A stretch of DNA of 64,000 nucleotides from an uncultured bacterium (lineage in GTDB: Bacteria; Cyanobacteriota; Vampirovibrionia; Gastranaerophilales; Gastranaerophilaceae), in the NCBI GenBank assembly GCA_905215335.1, contig CAJMPQ010000004.1, positions 112,589 to 176,588 on the forward strand. Direction: 5' to 3'. Shown here one piece after another: positions 25,607 to 33,825 of this stretch; positions within the stretch are counted from its first letter, which is position 1; each line of letters begins with the position of its first letter. A program made the translations under genes and the position numbers. The notes beneath the pieces are model-generated. The model saw only the letters and a list, made by a program, of their open reading frames with translations. It did not search any database and was not told the DNA's origin.

Positions 25607-26293
25607 TTATCTTACTTGTACTATATCAATATATTTATTTAATATTTCTGAAATAATCTTAAATTCACTATCTGAATATGTTTCTTCATCCTTTAAAGAT
25701 TCATCTAAAAGCTTAGAAGCTAAAAACTTCTGCAAATAATACTTTCTTGTTCCTTTCAACAAGAGTCCAATATTCTTAAAATCTTCAAAACTTAATTGAG
25801 ACTTTATTACAGTCGTTCGAAATTCATAATCTATTTTACTACTTTTTATTAAATTTATACTATCTTTAATTTTTTGGATATCGAAATCTACATTAGTAAT
25901 TTTTTTATATTTATCTAATGGAGCTTTTATATCCATAGCTACATAATCCAATAAATTTAGATTTAATAACTCTTCTAAAATTTTAGGATTTGTTCCATTT
26001 GTATCTAATTTAACCAAAAATTTCAAATCTTTTATTTCTTTTATAAAATCCAAAAGCCCATTCTGTAATGTAGGTTCTCCTCCTGTTATAACAACACCAT
26101 CTAACTTTCCTTTTCTGTTTTTTAGAAAATCAAAAAAAGCCGGTACGGTTAATACCGGCTCACTTTTAAATAGTTCTGGATTATGACAATATCCGCATCG
26201 AAAATTACATCCTGTGGTAAATATAATACAGGAAATTTTCTCTGGATAATCTAAAAAAGATGTTTTTTGAAAACCTCCTATCCTAAAAGACAT
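25607..26293 (-). CDS. nrdG: Anaerobic ribonucleotide reductase activating enzyme
   Basis: This radical SAM enzyme installs the glycyl radical on NrdD. The 228-residue protein has the 4Fe-4S motif CNFRCGYC (Cys29, Cys33, Cys36) and the glycine-rich SAM-binding VVITGGEPTLQ. The length is slightly greater than in E. coli NrdG, as in the NrdG2 / pyruvate-formate-lyase-activase-like branch. Its start lies 16 bp inside the 3' end of nrdD, indicating translational coupling in a two-gene operon under the upstream riboswitch. Confidence 0.95.
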   Translation of the reverse strand: MSFRIGGFQKTSFLDYPEKISCIIFTTGCNFRCGYCHNPELFKSEPVLTVPAFFDFLKNRKGKLDGVVITGGEPTLQNGLLDFIKEIKDLKFLVKLDTNGTNPKILEELLNLNLLDYVAMDIKAPLDKYKKITNVDFDIQKIKDSINLIKSSKIDYEFRTTVIKSQLSFEDFKNIGLLLKGTRKYYLQKFLASKLLDESLKDEETYSDSEFKIISEILNKYIDIVQVR

Positions 26294-28413
26294 TTTTCAT
26301 CTTCCTCTATGCAATTAAATGTTTTTCTATTTTTAAACTCTGCCTTTTTACCTTTATTCCACTGTTTTACAGGTCTTATATAACCTACAATTCTTGAATA
26401 AACCTCACATTCTTCACCACAATTTGGACAAACTTCATGTTCACCTTTCACATAACCATGATTTGGACAAATTGAAAACGTAGGTGAGAATGTAAAATAT
26501 GGAAGATGATAATTTTCACAAACTTTTTTAACTAAATTTTTCATAACAGAAATATTAGAAATTCGCTCACCCGCAAAAATATGAACTACAGTTCCACCAG
26601 TATATTTTGTCTGCAAATCATCTTGATGATCTAACAATTCAAAAATATCATCTGTATAATTTACAGGCAATTGAGTAGAATTTGAATAATACGGTTCGGC
26701 ATTTTGCGAATAATATTCATCATCATTTGCACATTTTATATCTATTAAATTTTCTTTATCCAGTTTTGCTAAACGATAACTTGTACCTTCTGCCGGAGTT
26801 GCTTCAAGGTTATAATTGTTACCTGTTTCTTGTTGGAATTTTTGAATTTTTGCTCGCATATAATCCATTGTTTCTAACGCGAAAGTTTTACCTGACTCTG
26901 TTCCTATATCTGTGTTTAAAAGGTTTATACAAGCTTCATTCATTCCAATCAAACCAATTGTTGAAAAATGATTTTTCCAGTAAACACCAAATCTTGATTT
27001 TATATCTCTTAAATAAAATTTAGTATAAGGATATAAATTGGCATCAGTAAGCTTTTCCAATAATTTACGCTTTATTTCCAAAGATTCTTTTGCTAACTCC
27101 ATTCTTTCACTCAAGATATTAAAGAATTCTTCTTTGGATTTTGTTTGATAAGCAATCTTAGGTAAATTAATAGTTACAACACCAATTGAACCTGTTAAAG
27201 GATTTGAACCAAATAAACCTCCTCCTCTATATTCAAGCTCTCTGTTATCAATTCTCAATCTACAACACATAGAACGAGCATCTTCGGGATTCATATCTGA
27301 ATTTATAAAGTTTGAAAAATATGGAATACCATATTTAGCACTCATTTCCCATAATCCATCTAAATTTTCATTATTCCAATCAAAATCTTTTGTAATATTA
27401 TATGTTGGAATTGGGAATGTAAACACTCTTCCAGAATTATCTCCCTGCATCATAACTTCAAAAAATGCTTTGTTTATCATATCCATTTCAGGCTGAAACT
27501 CCCCATAAGTTTCTTCCATCATTTCTCCACCAATGATAACACATTGATCTTTATAATAACTTGGAACAGTTAAATCCATTGTAATGTTTGAAAATGGAGT
27601 TTGAAAACCTACACGAGTAGGCACATTCATATTAAAAACAAATTCTTGAAGAGCTTGTTTTACCTGAGAATAATTTAATTTGTCATATCTTACAAATGGA
27701 GCAAGCAGAGTATCAAAATTAGAAAATGCTTGCGCTCCTGCACTTTCCCCCTGCATCGTATACAAAAAATTAACCATCTGTCCTAATGCAGTTCTAAAAT
27801 GTTTAGCAGGCGCAGATTCAACTTTACCTTTTACTCCTCTAAAGCCTTCTGTCAACAAATCTTTCAAATCCCAACCTACGCAGTAAACTGAAATAATATT
27901 CAAATCATGAATATGTATATCACCATTTTGGTGAGCCAACTTAATCTCGTTAGGATAAACCTTATTCAACCAATAATTTTTACTCATACCGGATGCTAAA
28001 TAATTATTTAAGCCTTGAATTGAATACCCCATGTTAGAATTTTCATTCACTTGCCAATCCAGCTGTTTTAAATAATCATCTATCATATCAATTGAAGAGT
28101 TTTTAGCAAAATCTCTTAATTTATTGTGCTGTTCTCTATATAGAATATAAGATTTTGCAGTTTGCTTGTATTCAGAAGATAACAAAACTTTTTCAACAAT
28201 ATCTTGAATTTCTTCTATTGTCGGCGCTTCAAAATTTGATTGTTTTTCTTTTACAAAATCATTCACAATCTTGATAACATTTTTAGTTAATCTTCTTGCC
28301 GTAACTTCATCAAACTCTTTTGTAACACTAGATGCCTTTTGAATAGCATTTGTAATTTTTGCAGAGTTAAACTCTACGATTTCACCATCGCGTTTAATAA
28401 CTTTTTGTTGCAT
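26278..28413 (-). CDS. nrdD: Anaerobic (class III) ribonucleoside-triphosphate reductase
   Basis: NrdD makes dNTPs from NTPs without oxygen, using a glycyl radical. In 711 residues I see the N-terminal ATP-cone (KVIKRDGEIVEFNSAKITNA to about residue 95). The large reductase barrel includes SVYCVGWDLKDLL. The C-terminal zinc site (CPNHGY, then CPNCGEEC) is followed by the radical site RIVGYIRP with Gly677. It is expressed with nrdG. The cobalamin-type riboswitch in its leader implies repression when B12 is available, which makes sense if the cell also has a B12-dependent class II reductase elsewhere. Confidence 0.97.
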   Translation of the reverse strand: MQQKVIKRDGEIVEFNSAKITNAIQKASSVTKEFDEVTARRLTKNVIKIVNDFVKEKQSNFEAPTIEEIQDIVEKVLLSSEYKQTAKSYILYREQHNKLRDFAKNSSIDMIDDYLKQLDWQVNENSNMGYSIQGLNNYLASGMSKNYWLNKVYPNEIKLAHQNGDIHIHDLNIISVYCVGWDLKDLLTEGFRGVKGKVESAPAKHFRTALGQMVNFLYTMQGESAGAQAFSNFDTLLAPFVRYDKLNYSQVKQALQEFVFNMNVPTRVGFQTPFSNITMDLTVPSYYKDQCVIIGGEMMEETYGEFQPEMDMINKAFFEVMMQGDNSGRVFTFPIPTYNITKDFDWNNENLDGLWEMSAKYGIPYFSNFINSDMNPEDARSMCCRLRIDNRELEYRGGGLFGSNPLTGSIGVVTINLPKIAYQTKSKEEFFNILSERMELAKESLEIKRKLLEKLTDANLYPYTKFYLRDIKSRFGVYWKNHFSTIGLIGMNEACINLLNTDIGTESGKTFALETMDYMRAKIQKFQQETGNNYNLEATPAEGTSYRLAKLDKENLIDIKCANDDEYYSQNAEPYYSNSTQLPVNYTDDIFELLDHQDDLQTKYTGGTVVHIFAGERISNISVMKNLVKKVCENYHLPYFTFSPTFSICPNHGYVKGEHEVCPNCGEECEVYSRIVGYIRPVKQWNKGKKAEFKNRKTFNCIEEDEKCLLG

Positions 28414-28416
28414 AAA

Positions 28417-28518
28417 AAAACCTCCTCAGTCTCGCAAGTAATACAAACTAATCAAGCATTCCGACTGTAACGGCTGCGGACCAGTGAGGGAATTTCACCC
28501 ATGCTTTCCTTAATTAGT
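28417..28518 (-). promoter_or_regulatory. Cobalamin-type riboswitch upstream of nrdDG
   Basis: The leader on the minus strand forms a long outer stem: ACTAATTAA with TTGATTAGT, then GCAT with ATGC. It contains the B12-riboswitch core GGGTGAAATTCCC followed by ACTGGTCCGCAGCCGTTACAG. After the outer stem, a segment with TTGCGAG can pair CGCA of the internal loop, the expected kissing contact. It lies immediately before GAGGAGG, the ribosome site of nrdD. This suggests translational control through a sequestered site. The core match was judged by eye against the known consensus. Confidence 0.75.
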
Positions 28519-28524
28519 AAAATC

Positions 28525-28552
28525 ATTATATAACTTATTCTAATTTATGTAA
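28525..28552 (-). promoter_or_regulatory. Promoter of the nrdDG operon
   Basis: On the minus strand, TTACAT (28547-28552), a 16-bp spacer and a perfect TATAAT (28525-28530). Transcription would start just before the riboswitch. Confidence 0.6.
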
Positions 28553-28590
28553 ATCTGTTCAATAAAAATTTCAATCTGGAGATTAATATT

Positions 28591-29064
28591 TTAAATATCA
28601 GCAGTACAATGAGGACATTTTGTAGCCTTAACATCTATTGTTGAAAAACATCTTGGACAAACTTTAGTAGTTTGCAAAGCTTCAGCATCTTTTTTAGCTA
28701 TAGCCCTAAGTTTATTTATCATTTTTACCAATAAGAATACAGTAAATGCAACTATTGTAAAACTTATCAATGTATTTATAAATAAACCTAAATTGATAGT
28801 TACAGCACCTGCAGCTTTTGCCGCCTCTAATGATGGATAATGAATTATTTTACCCTCATAATTCGGCAGTGTAAAATATAAATTTGAAAAATCTACTCTA
28901 CCCAAAATCCAACCCAACGGTGGCATTATAATATCCTTAACCAAAGAATCTACTACTTTTCCAAATGCAGCACCAATAATGATACCAACAGCCATATCAA
29001 TAACATTACCTTGAATAGCAAAAGTCTTAAATTCTTTTAATATACGTTTTACAAAATCTAACAT
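28591..29064 (-). CDS. mscL: Large-conductance mechanosensitive channel MscL with zinc ribbon
   Basis: MscL opens under membrane tension to release solutes on osmotic downshock. The N terminus carries the signature FKTFAIQGNVIDMAVGIIIG followed by AAFGKVVDSLVKDIIMPP. The second helix is near residues 95-118. After the usual cytoplasmic helix there is an extra C-terminal zinc ribbon with Cys136, Cys139, Cys150 and Cys153 (CPRC and CPHC), an extension also seen in some cyanobacterial and Bacteroidetes MscL proteins. Total length is 157 residues against about 136 for the E. coli protein. Monocistronic. Confidence 0.96.
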   Translation of the reverse strand: MLDFVKRILKEFKTFAIQGNVIDMAVGIIIGAAFGKVVDSLVKDIIMPPLGWILGRVDFSNLYFTLPNYEGKIIHYPSLEAAKAAGAVTINLGLFINTLISFTIVAFTVFLLVKMINKLRAIAKKDAEALQTTKVCPRCFSTIDVKATKCPHCTADI

Positions 29065-29254
29065 AAAATATTACTACTCCTTAATTGCAAAATATTATAT
29101 AACAAAAACGTTTGCATAATAATTACAAAACTTTCTAATAAGTAATTATATATGGACTAAAACGCAAAATTTTATATTTACCATACTTATAAGACCAGAA
29201 TATTTTCAGAGTTTAAAATCAATAATGCATCTTTACAAATAAGGTAAATAATAA

Positions 29255-30013
29255 ATGCAAATATCAAAAATTTCTACAAATAACCAAACTTACAAACCAA
29301 ATTTTCAGAGTAATACAAGAGTATTCAGAGATAAATACGGGAAAATGCTATATAGAAATACTACTAATTTTTTCCGTGATGATTTAAATTGGGAACAACT
29401 TGGCAACTTTATTAAAAATAAATATAAAGATACAAATAAAGTAAACATCTATTGTTATGGCTGCTCTGACGGCTCAGAACCATTATCTATAGCAATGCTG
29501 ATACGCGAACTTTTCCCTAATCAAAATAATAAATTTTTCCCGATAATAGCAAAAGACATTGATTCAACAATGATCTATCTTGCAAAAACAGGACAAACTG
29601 AAGTCGATTGTACTGATTATGAAATGATAAACAAGGTTACAAATAATAAATTTGATAAATATATTAAAGCTCCTAAAAGCTTACTGGGCTTTAATCCAAT
29701 TCCAGCTAAAATAAATCCTGAATTACTAAAAGATATAGAATTTTCAGTAGCTGATATAAAAGAAGATTTACACACTATAAATCCACAGAATTCTATAGTT
29801 TTCTGTAGAAATTTTTGGCCATATATTACCCCTGAAACAGAACAAATCAGACTGGTTAATGAATTATCTTCCAGATTAAAAGATAATAGTACTGTTATAA
29901 TCGGAGGGTTTGATAAATGGGCAAATTTGAATAACCTTCTCCAAACAAGATATTTCAAAAGAGCAAAAGATTTACCTAATGTTTATGAAACAACAATTAA
30001 AACTATTTGGTAA
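29255..30013 (+). CDS. CheR-like SAM-dependent methyltransferase with N-terminal tag
   Basis: A 252-residue protein with a CheR-type fold. The SAM-binding motif YCYGCSDGSEPLSIAMLI parallels the CheR AGCSTGEEPYSLAM motif. An acidic ASD-like AKDIDSTMIYLAKTG follows, and SIVFCRNFWPYITPE parallels the CheR CRN-x-x-x-YF motif. CheR methylates chemoreceptor glutamates, but no chemotaxis gene is present here, so the substrate is open. The N terminus (MQISKISTNNQTYKPNFQS) carries the short F-x-[G/S/N] tag found on three other proteins in the window. Confidence 0.78.
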   Translation: MQISKISTNNQTYKPNFQSNTRVFRDKYGKMLYRNTTNFFRDDLNWEQLGNFIKNKYKDTNKVNIYCYGCSDGSEPLSIAMLIRELFPNQNNKFFPIIAKDIDSTMIYLAKTGQTEVDCTDYEMINKVTNNKFDKYIKAPKSLLGFNPIPAKINPELLKDIEFSVADIKEDLHTINPQNSIVFCRNFWPYITPETEQIRLVNELSSRLKDNSTVIIGGFDKWANLNNLLQTRYFKRAKDLPNVYETTIKTIW

Positions 30014-30047
30014 TGTAAATATTCTAAAAACTATAAAATCTGTGAAC

Positions 30048-30076
30048 TTGAAACAATAAAACCAATACGTTATAAT
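30048..30076 (+). promoter_or_regulatory. Near-consensus promoter without a protein gene
   Basis: TTGAAA at 30048-30053, a 17-bp spacer and a perfect TATAAT at 30071-30076. It points to the right, where the first plus-strand protein gene is over 1.2 kb away. It therefore probably drives a non-coding RNA. Confidence 0.75.
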
Positions 30077-30082
30077 ATTAAT

Positions 30083-30200
30083 AACAGTTAAAAATACTGT
30101 TTTTAGTTCATTTCGAATGGAAAGGGGCGACGAGCCCTGTAAAGAAACACCTTAAATGATTATTTGTAACACTCAAAATGAGTATTAAGAAAATTAAAGT
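30083..30200 (+). ncRNA. Candidate structured RNA at the edge of the defence island
   Basis: Starting about 7 nt after a near-consensus promoter, the sequence forms a 5' hairpin (AACAGT with ACTGTT, 30083-30101) and a GC-rich hairpin GGGGC-GACGA-GCCCT (30124-30138). Flanking segments can pair over longer range: AATACT with AGTATT, and TTCATTT with AAATGA. A weak hairpin ACTCA/TGAGT and a T-rich tract follow. No ORF fits. The end is unclear and may overlap the 3' end of the minus-strand gene at 30201. I could not assign it to any known RNA class. Confidence 0.5.
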
Positions 30201-31118
30201 TTATATTTTGTTTTTTATTTCTTCAGTTTTTGAATCACCTGAAAATGTCTGATTAACTTGATTACCAAAAGGTAGTATCATTTGAGACATTAATCCTTGA
30301 GCTTGAGCTTCGCCTATTTTTTTGTGAATATATTTCACTCTATCAATTGAAATACTATCTTGAATATTTCTAAATACTGAAGGCTTTTCATTTTTATTTA
30401 ATGTAACCTTGTCTAACATTTTATATTCATCTTTTAAAATACTAATTTTGGCATTATTTGATACTCCACTTTCTGTTCTTTTCCCAGGAATATTTTCTAT
30501 TTTAGCTTCATATTGGTAACAAATTTGTTCATCTGCATTTGTTACATAATTTATTGTGCAATTAAACCATAGCTCTACTTGTCTACCATTATCTAGTTCA
30601 TTCCAAAGCCTATCTCGTTGCTCTGTACTATGCACTCTAAGAATTATTTCTTCATTTCCACGTAAAAGTTTGATAAAGCTTGAATAGTTATCATTTATTG
30701 TAGCATTAGACTCAGTCGTTATTCTTGAATTAATATCAATTTTTACTGAATTTATTTGATGCTTATCTTCGTTTTTAATACAAAAAATTCTATGATTTTG
30801 AGAATATAATTTATTATCATCATCATAGAAGTCAAATCCATCTTTTTCTGAAGAAATAACTAATACCCTATCTCTCACATTATATGTAATTATTTCATCA
30901 ATTATCTGAGAAAAACTGCAAAACCTAAGAACTGGTTTTATTATTACTAAATTATTTTTTTTATTTTGATATATCTTATCTTTTTCGTATCTTTCAGCAG
31001 TCCATTTATTAGTAAAATAAACTGTAATTATTGTTACAAATGCTGTTAAAAGCCCTGTTCCAAGGGTAGCTCCAAACATCCACCAATCTGTTACATTATT
31101 TATTATTTGACTTTCCAT
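30201..31118 (-). CDS. Hypothetical membrane-anchored protein, defence-island edge
   Basis: A 305-residue protein with one N-terminal membrane helix (about 13-38, WWMFGATLGTGLLTAFVTII). A long cytoplasmic, beta-rich region follows. No family recognised. The middle (FIKLLRGNEEIILRVHSTEQ) and the LWFNCTINY segment look like a globular binding domain. The C terminus is helical. It is divergent from hsdR, with 215 bp between them. Its place next to restriction and STAND genes suggests, but does not show, a defence role. Confidence 0.75.
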   Translation of the reverse strand: MESQIINNVTDWWMFGATLGTGLLTAFVTIITVYFTNKWTAERYEKDKIYQNKKNNLVIIKPVLRFCSFSQIIDEIITYNVRDRVLVISSEKDGFDFYDDDNKLYSQNHRIFCIKNEDKHQINSVKIDINSRITTESNATINDNYSSFIKLLRGNEEIILRVHSTEQRDRLWNELDNGRQVELWFNCTINYVTNADEQICYQYEAKIENIPGKRTESGVSNNAKISILKDEYKMLDKVTLNKNEKPSVFRNIQDSISIDRVKYIHKKIGEAQAQGLMSQMILPFGNQVNQTFSGDSKTEEIKNKI

Positions 31119-31333
31119 TTATTACTCCATTATTTTCTTGTTTTTATTTATTTTGTTTTCTTTGTGCCGGATAAAATTAATATCTAAGATTCCCCTTTAT
31201 CTATCATAGCACAAAAATCAACCCCAAATACTACACATATTATATCGTCAATATAAAACAAATTCGTAGGCAAATAATGACTTTGTCCTTGTTTGTGATA
31301 AAATAATTTTGGGAAGTCAAGAGTTGGTGTTCT

Positions 31334-33814
31334 ATGAGTTGCGAAAAAGAAGCAAAAGCTAGAATTAAGATAAATAAGCAGCTTGAAGAAGCTGGTTGGC
31401 GTTTAATTGATGATGAAAAAGGTAGAGCTAATGTTGATTTGGAATACTCTACTAAGATAAAACGAGATGACAAATTTAAGACTGGGATTTTAGATTATCT
31501 GTTATTAGATTCAAAGAACTTTCCACTATGTGTTTTAGAAGCAAAAAGGGATGATGTTGATCCACTATATGCAAAAGAACAAGCTAGAGCTTATGCAATG
31601 AGCCAGAATATTCGTTTTGTAATACTTTCTAATGGTAATATAAGCTATTTATGGGATATAGAAATTGGAAACCCTGAGATTATAACATCAATGCCAACTC
31701 AAGAATCACTTGAACAAAGAATTTCTTTTAAACCAAATGTAAAGAGTTTATATTCTGAAGTGATTACTAAAGAATATGTTGCATTAATGCAAAATCCCAA
31801 TTTACTAAAAGAGCCTGACTATATTGATGAGAGTAAGAGAGATAAGTTTTGCTTTGAAAAAGGTTATAGAATTTTAAGGGCCTATCAAATTAATGCAATA
31901 AAAGCTCTACAAGCATCAGCTAAAGACGGAAATAACAGATTTTTATTTGAAATGGCTACTGGAACTGGTAAAACACTGACTTCAGCAGCAATAATTAAAT
32001 TATTTTTAAAAACAGGAAATGCAAGAAGAGTTCTATTTTTAGTTGACAGAATTGAATTAGAACGCCAAGCTGATAAAAACTTTAAAGAATATTTGAAAGA
32101 TTATACTACATTAGTTTATAAACAACATAAAAATGATTGGAAAAAAGCTGAAATAGTTGTTACAACTATACAGAGTTTGTTGATAGATGATAGATATAAA
32201 AGAATATTTTCACCAACTGATTTTGATTTAATCATATCAGATGAATCTCATAGATGTATAGGTGGTAATGCAAGAGCTGTATTTGAATATTTTATAGGTT
32301 ATAAATTAGGACTAACAGCTACACCCAAAGATTACATTAAAAATGTTGATACAAAAAAACTAAAATTTGAAGACCCTAAAGCTTTAGAACGTAGAATTTT
32401 ATTAGATACTTACAAGACATTTGGATGTGAAAGTGGAATACCTACTTTTAGATACAGTTTATTAGATGGTGTAAAAGATGGCTATTTGATTAATCCAATA
32501 GTTATTGATGCAAGGACAGACATAACAACAGAGTTGCTGTCAGAACAAGGGTATTCTGTAATGCAAATTTCCGATGATGGTGATGAAACAGAAGACCAAA
32601 TGTTTAAAAAAGATTTTGAAAAGAAATTCTTTTCTGAGAATACTAATATTCAATTTTGTAAAACGTTATTAGAGAATGGTTTAAAAGACCCGTTTTCAGG
32701 AGAATTTGGCAAAACAATAGTTTTTTGCGTAAGTCAACCTCACTGTGCTAAAATTGTTCAAATTTTAAATAAAATGGCTCATGAAATATGGCCAGATAAA
32801 TACAACTCTGATTTTGCAATTCAAGTTACATCTTGTGTTCTAACAGCACAAGATATGACAGAACAGTTTTCTAATAATAATCTAGCAGGTAATTCAAGAT
32901 TTTTAGAGGATTATAAAACAAGTAAAGCAAGAGTATGTGTAACAGTCGGAATGATGACAACAGGGTATGATTGTCAAGATATTTTAAATCTTGCATTAAT
33001 GCGTCCAATATTTTCACCTACAGATTTTGTACAGATAAAAGGAAGAGGTACAAGAAAATATACTTTTAAATATCCAACAACAAAACCTACTGAATTTATT
33101 GAAAAAGAGCATTTTAAATTATTTGATTTCTTTGCTAATTGCGAATATTTTGAAAAAGATTTTAATTATGATGAAGCTTTGAAATTACCTAGAAAAACTG
33201 GTTCTTCATCATGTGATGGAGAAGAACAACCTCAAATAGAAACTATTGAAATATTTGACCCAGATAAGCTAAAAGAATTAAAAGAAACTCAAATTGGTAC
33301 AGAGGGAATGAGAATTGATAGAGAATTATTCCAACAATTCAAAGATACTGTTGTACAAGATGAGGATCTTAAAAATGCTGCTAAAAATGAAGATTGGAGT
33401 AGAGCTGAAACTATTGCAAAAGAAAAATATGATAATAAACCAAATTTATTTACAACATTAGATAAATTAAGAAAATCAGAGAACCTCGATAGAAGATTAA
33501 CTTGGAAAGAAGTTATCCAAAGAGCATTTGGTTTTATTCCTAAATTCAAAAACAAAGATGAGTTATTAGAAGATGAGTGTGATAAATATATTTCAATCTA
33601 CAAACCAGAATCTGATTATATTCCATATATCAAAAACTTTATAAAAGCTTATGCAACGGATGGAGAGTTTAGAAATATTATTGATATGAAAAAATATCAA
33701 GAACTTAATTTCTATGCAGGGTTTACTATTGAAGATTATAAGCATCTAAACGGTTATAGAAAAACTTTGCCTGAATATATAAAAGATAATATTGTACTGA
33801 ATAAATTTATGTAA
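31334..33814 (+). CDS. hsdR: Type I restriction enzyme, R subunit (EcoEI-like)
   Basis: HsdR translocates DNA and cuts far from the recognition site. The 826-residue protein has an N-terminal PD-(D/E)xK nuclease (Asp54 in GILDYLLL, Glu69-x-Lys71 in VLEAKRDD). A superfamily 2 helicase follows: Walker A FEMATGTGKTLTSA near 205, DESHRC near 300, GLTATP near 326 and motif VI KGRGTRKY near 567. The C-terminal region (about 690-826) is like that of EcoEI-type R subunits. No clear ribosome site precedes the ATG. It heads a same-strand run with the modification gene (11 bp gap) and four further genes. Confidence 0.94.
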   Translation: MSCEKEAKARIKINKQLEEAGWRLIDDEKGRANVDLEYSTKIKRDDKFKTGILDYLLLDSKNFPLCVLEAKRDDVDPLYAKEQARAYAMSQNIRFVILSNGNISYLWDIEIGNPEIITSMPTQESLEQRISFKPNVKSLYSEVITKEYVALMQNPNLLKEPDYIDESKRDKFCFEKGYRILRAYQINAIKALQASAKDGNNRFLFEMATGTGKTLTSAAIIKLFLKTGNARRVLFLVDRIELERQADKNFKEYLKDYTTLVYKQHKNDWKKAEIVVTTIQSLLIDDRYKRIFSPTDFDLIISDESHRCIGGNARAVFEYFIGYKLGLTATPKDYIKNVDTKKLKFEDPKALERRILLDTYKTFGCESGIPTFRYSLLDGVKDGYLINPIVIDARTDITTELLSEQGYSVMQISDDGDETEDQMFKKDFEKKFFSENTNIQFCKTLLENGLKDPFSGEFGKTIVFCVSQPHCAKIVQILNKMAHEIWPDKYNSDFAIQVTSCVLTAQDMTEQFSNNNLAGNSRFLEDYKTSKARVCVTVGMMTTGYDCQDILNLALMRPIFSPTDFVQIKGRGTRKYTFKYPTTKPTEFIEKEHFKLFDFFANCEYFEKDFNYDEALKLPRKTGSSSCDGEEQPQIETIEIFDPDKLKELKETQIGTEGMRIDRELFQQFKDTVVQDEDLKNAAKNEDWSRAETIAKEKYDNKPNLFTTLDKLRKSENLDRRLTWKEVIQRAFGFIPKFKNKDELLEDECDKYISIYKPESDYIPYIKNFIKAYATDGEFRNIIDMKKYQELNFYAGFTIEDYKHLNGYRKTLPEYIKDNIVLNKFM

Positions 33815-33825
33815 GAGAGAAAATT

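Noticed and set aside
30124..30138. Guanidine-II (mini-ykkC) riboswitch hairpin
   Set aside because: Only one hairpin is present instead of two, the loop is GACGA closed by C-G rather than an ACGR tetraloop, and no downstream gene on that strand could be controlled.
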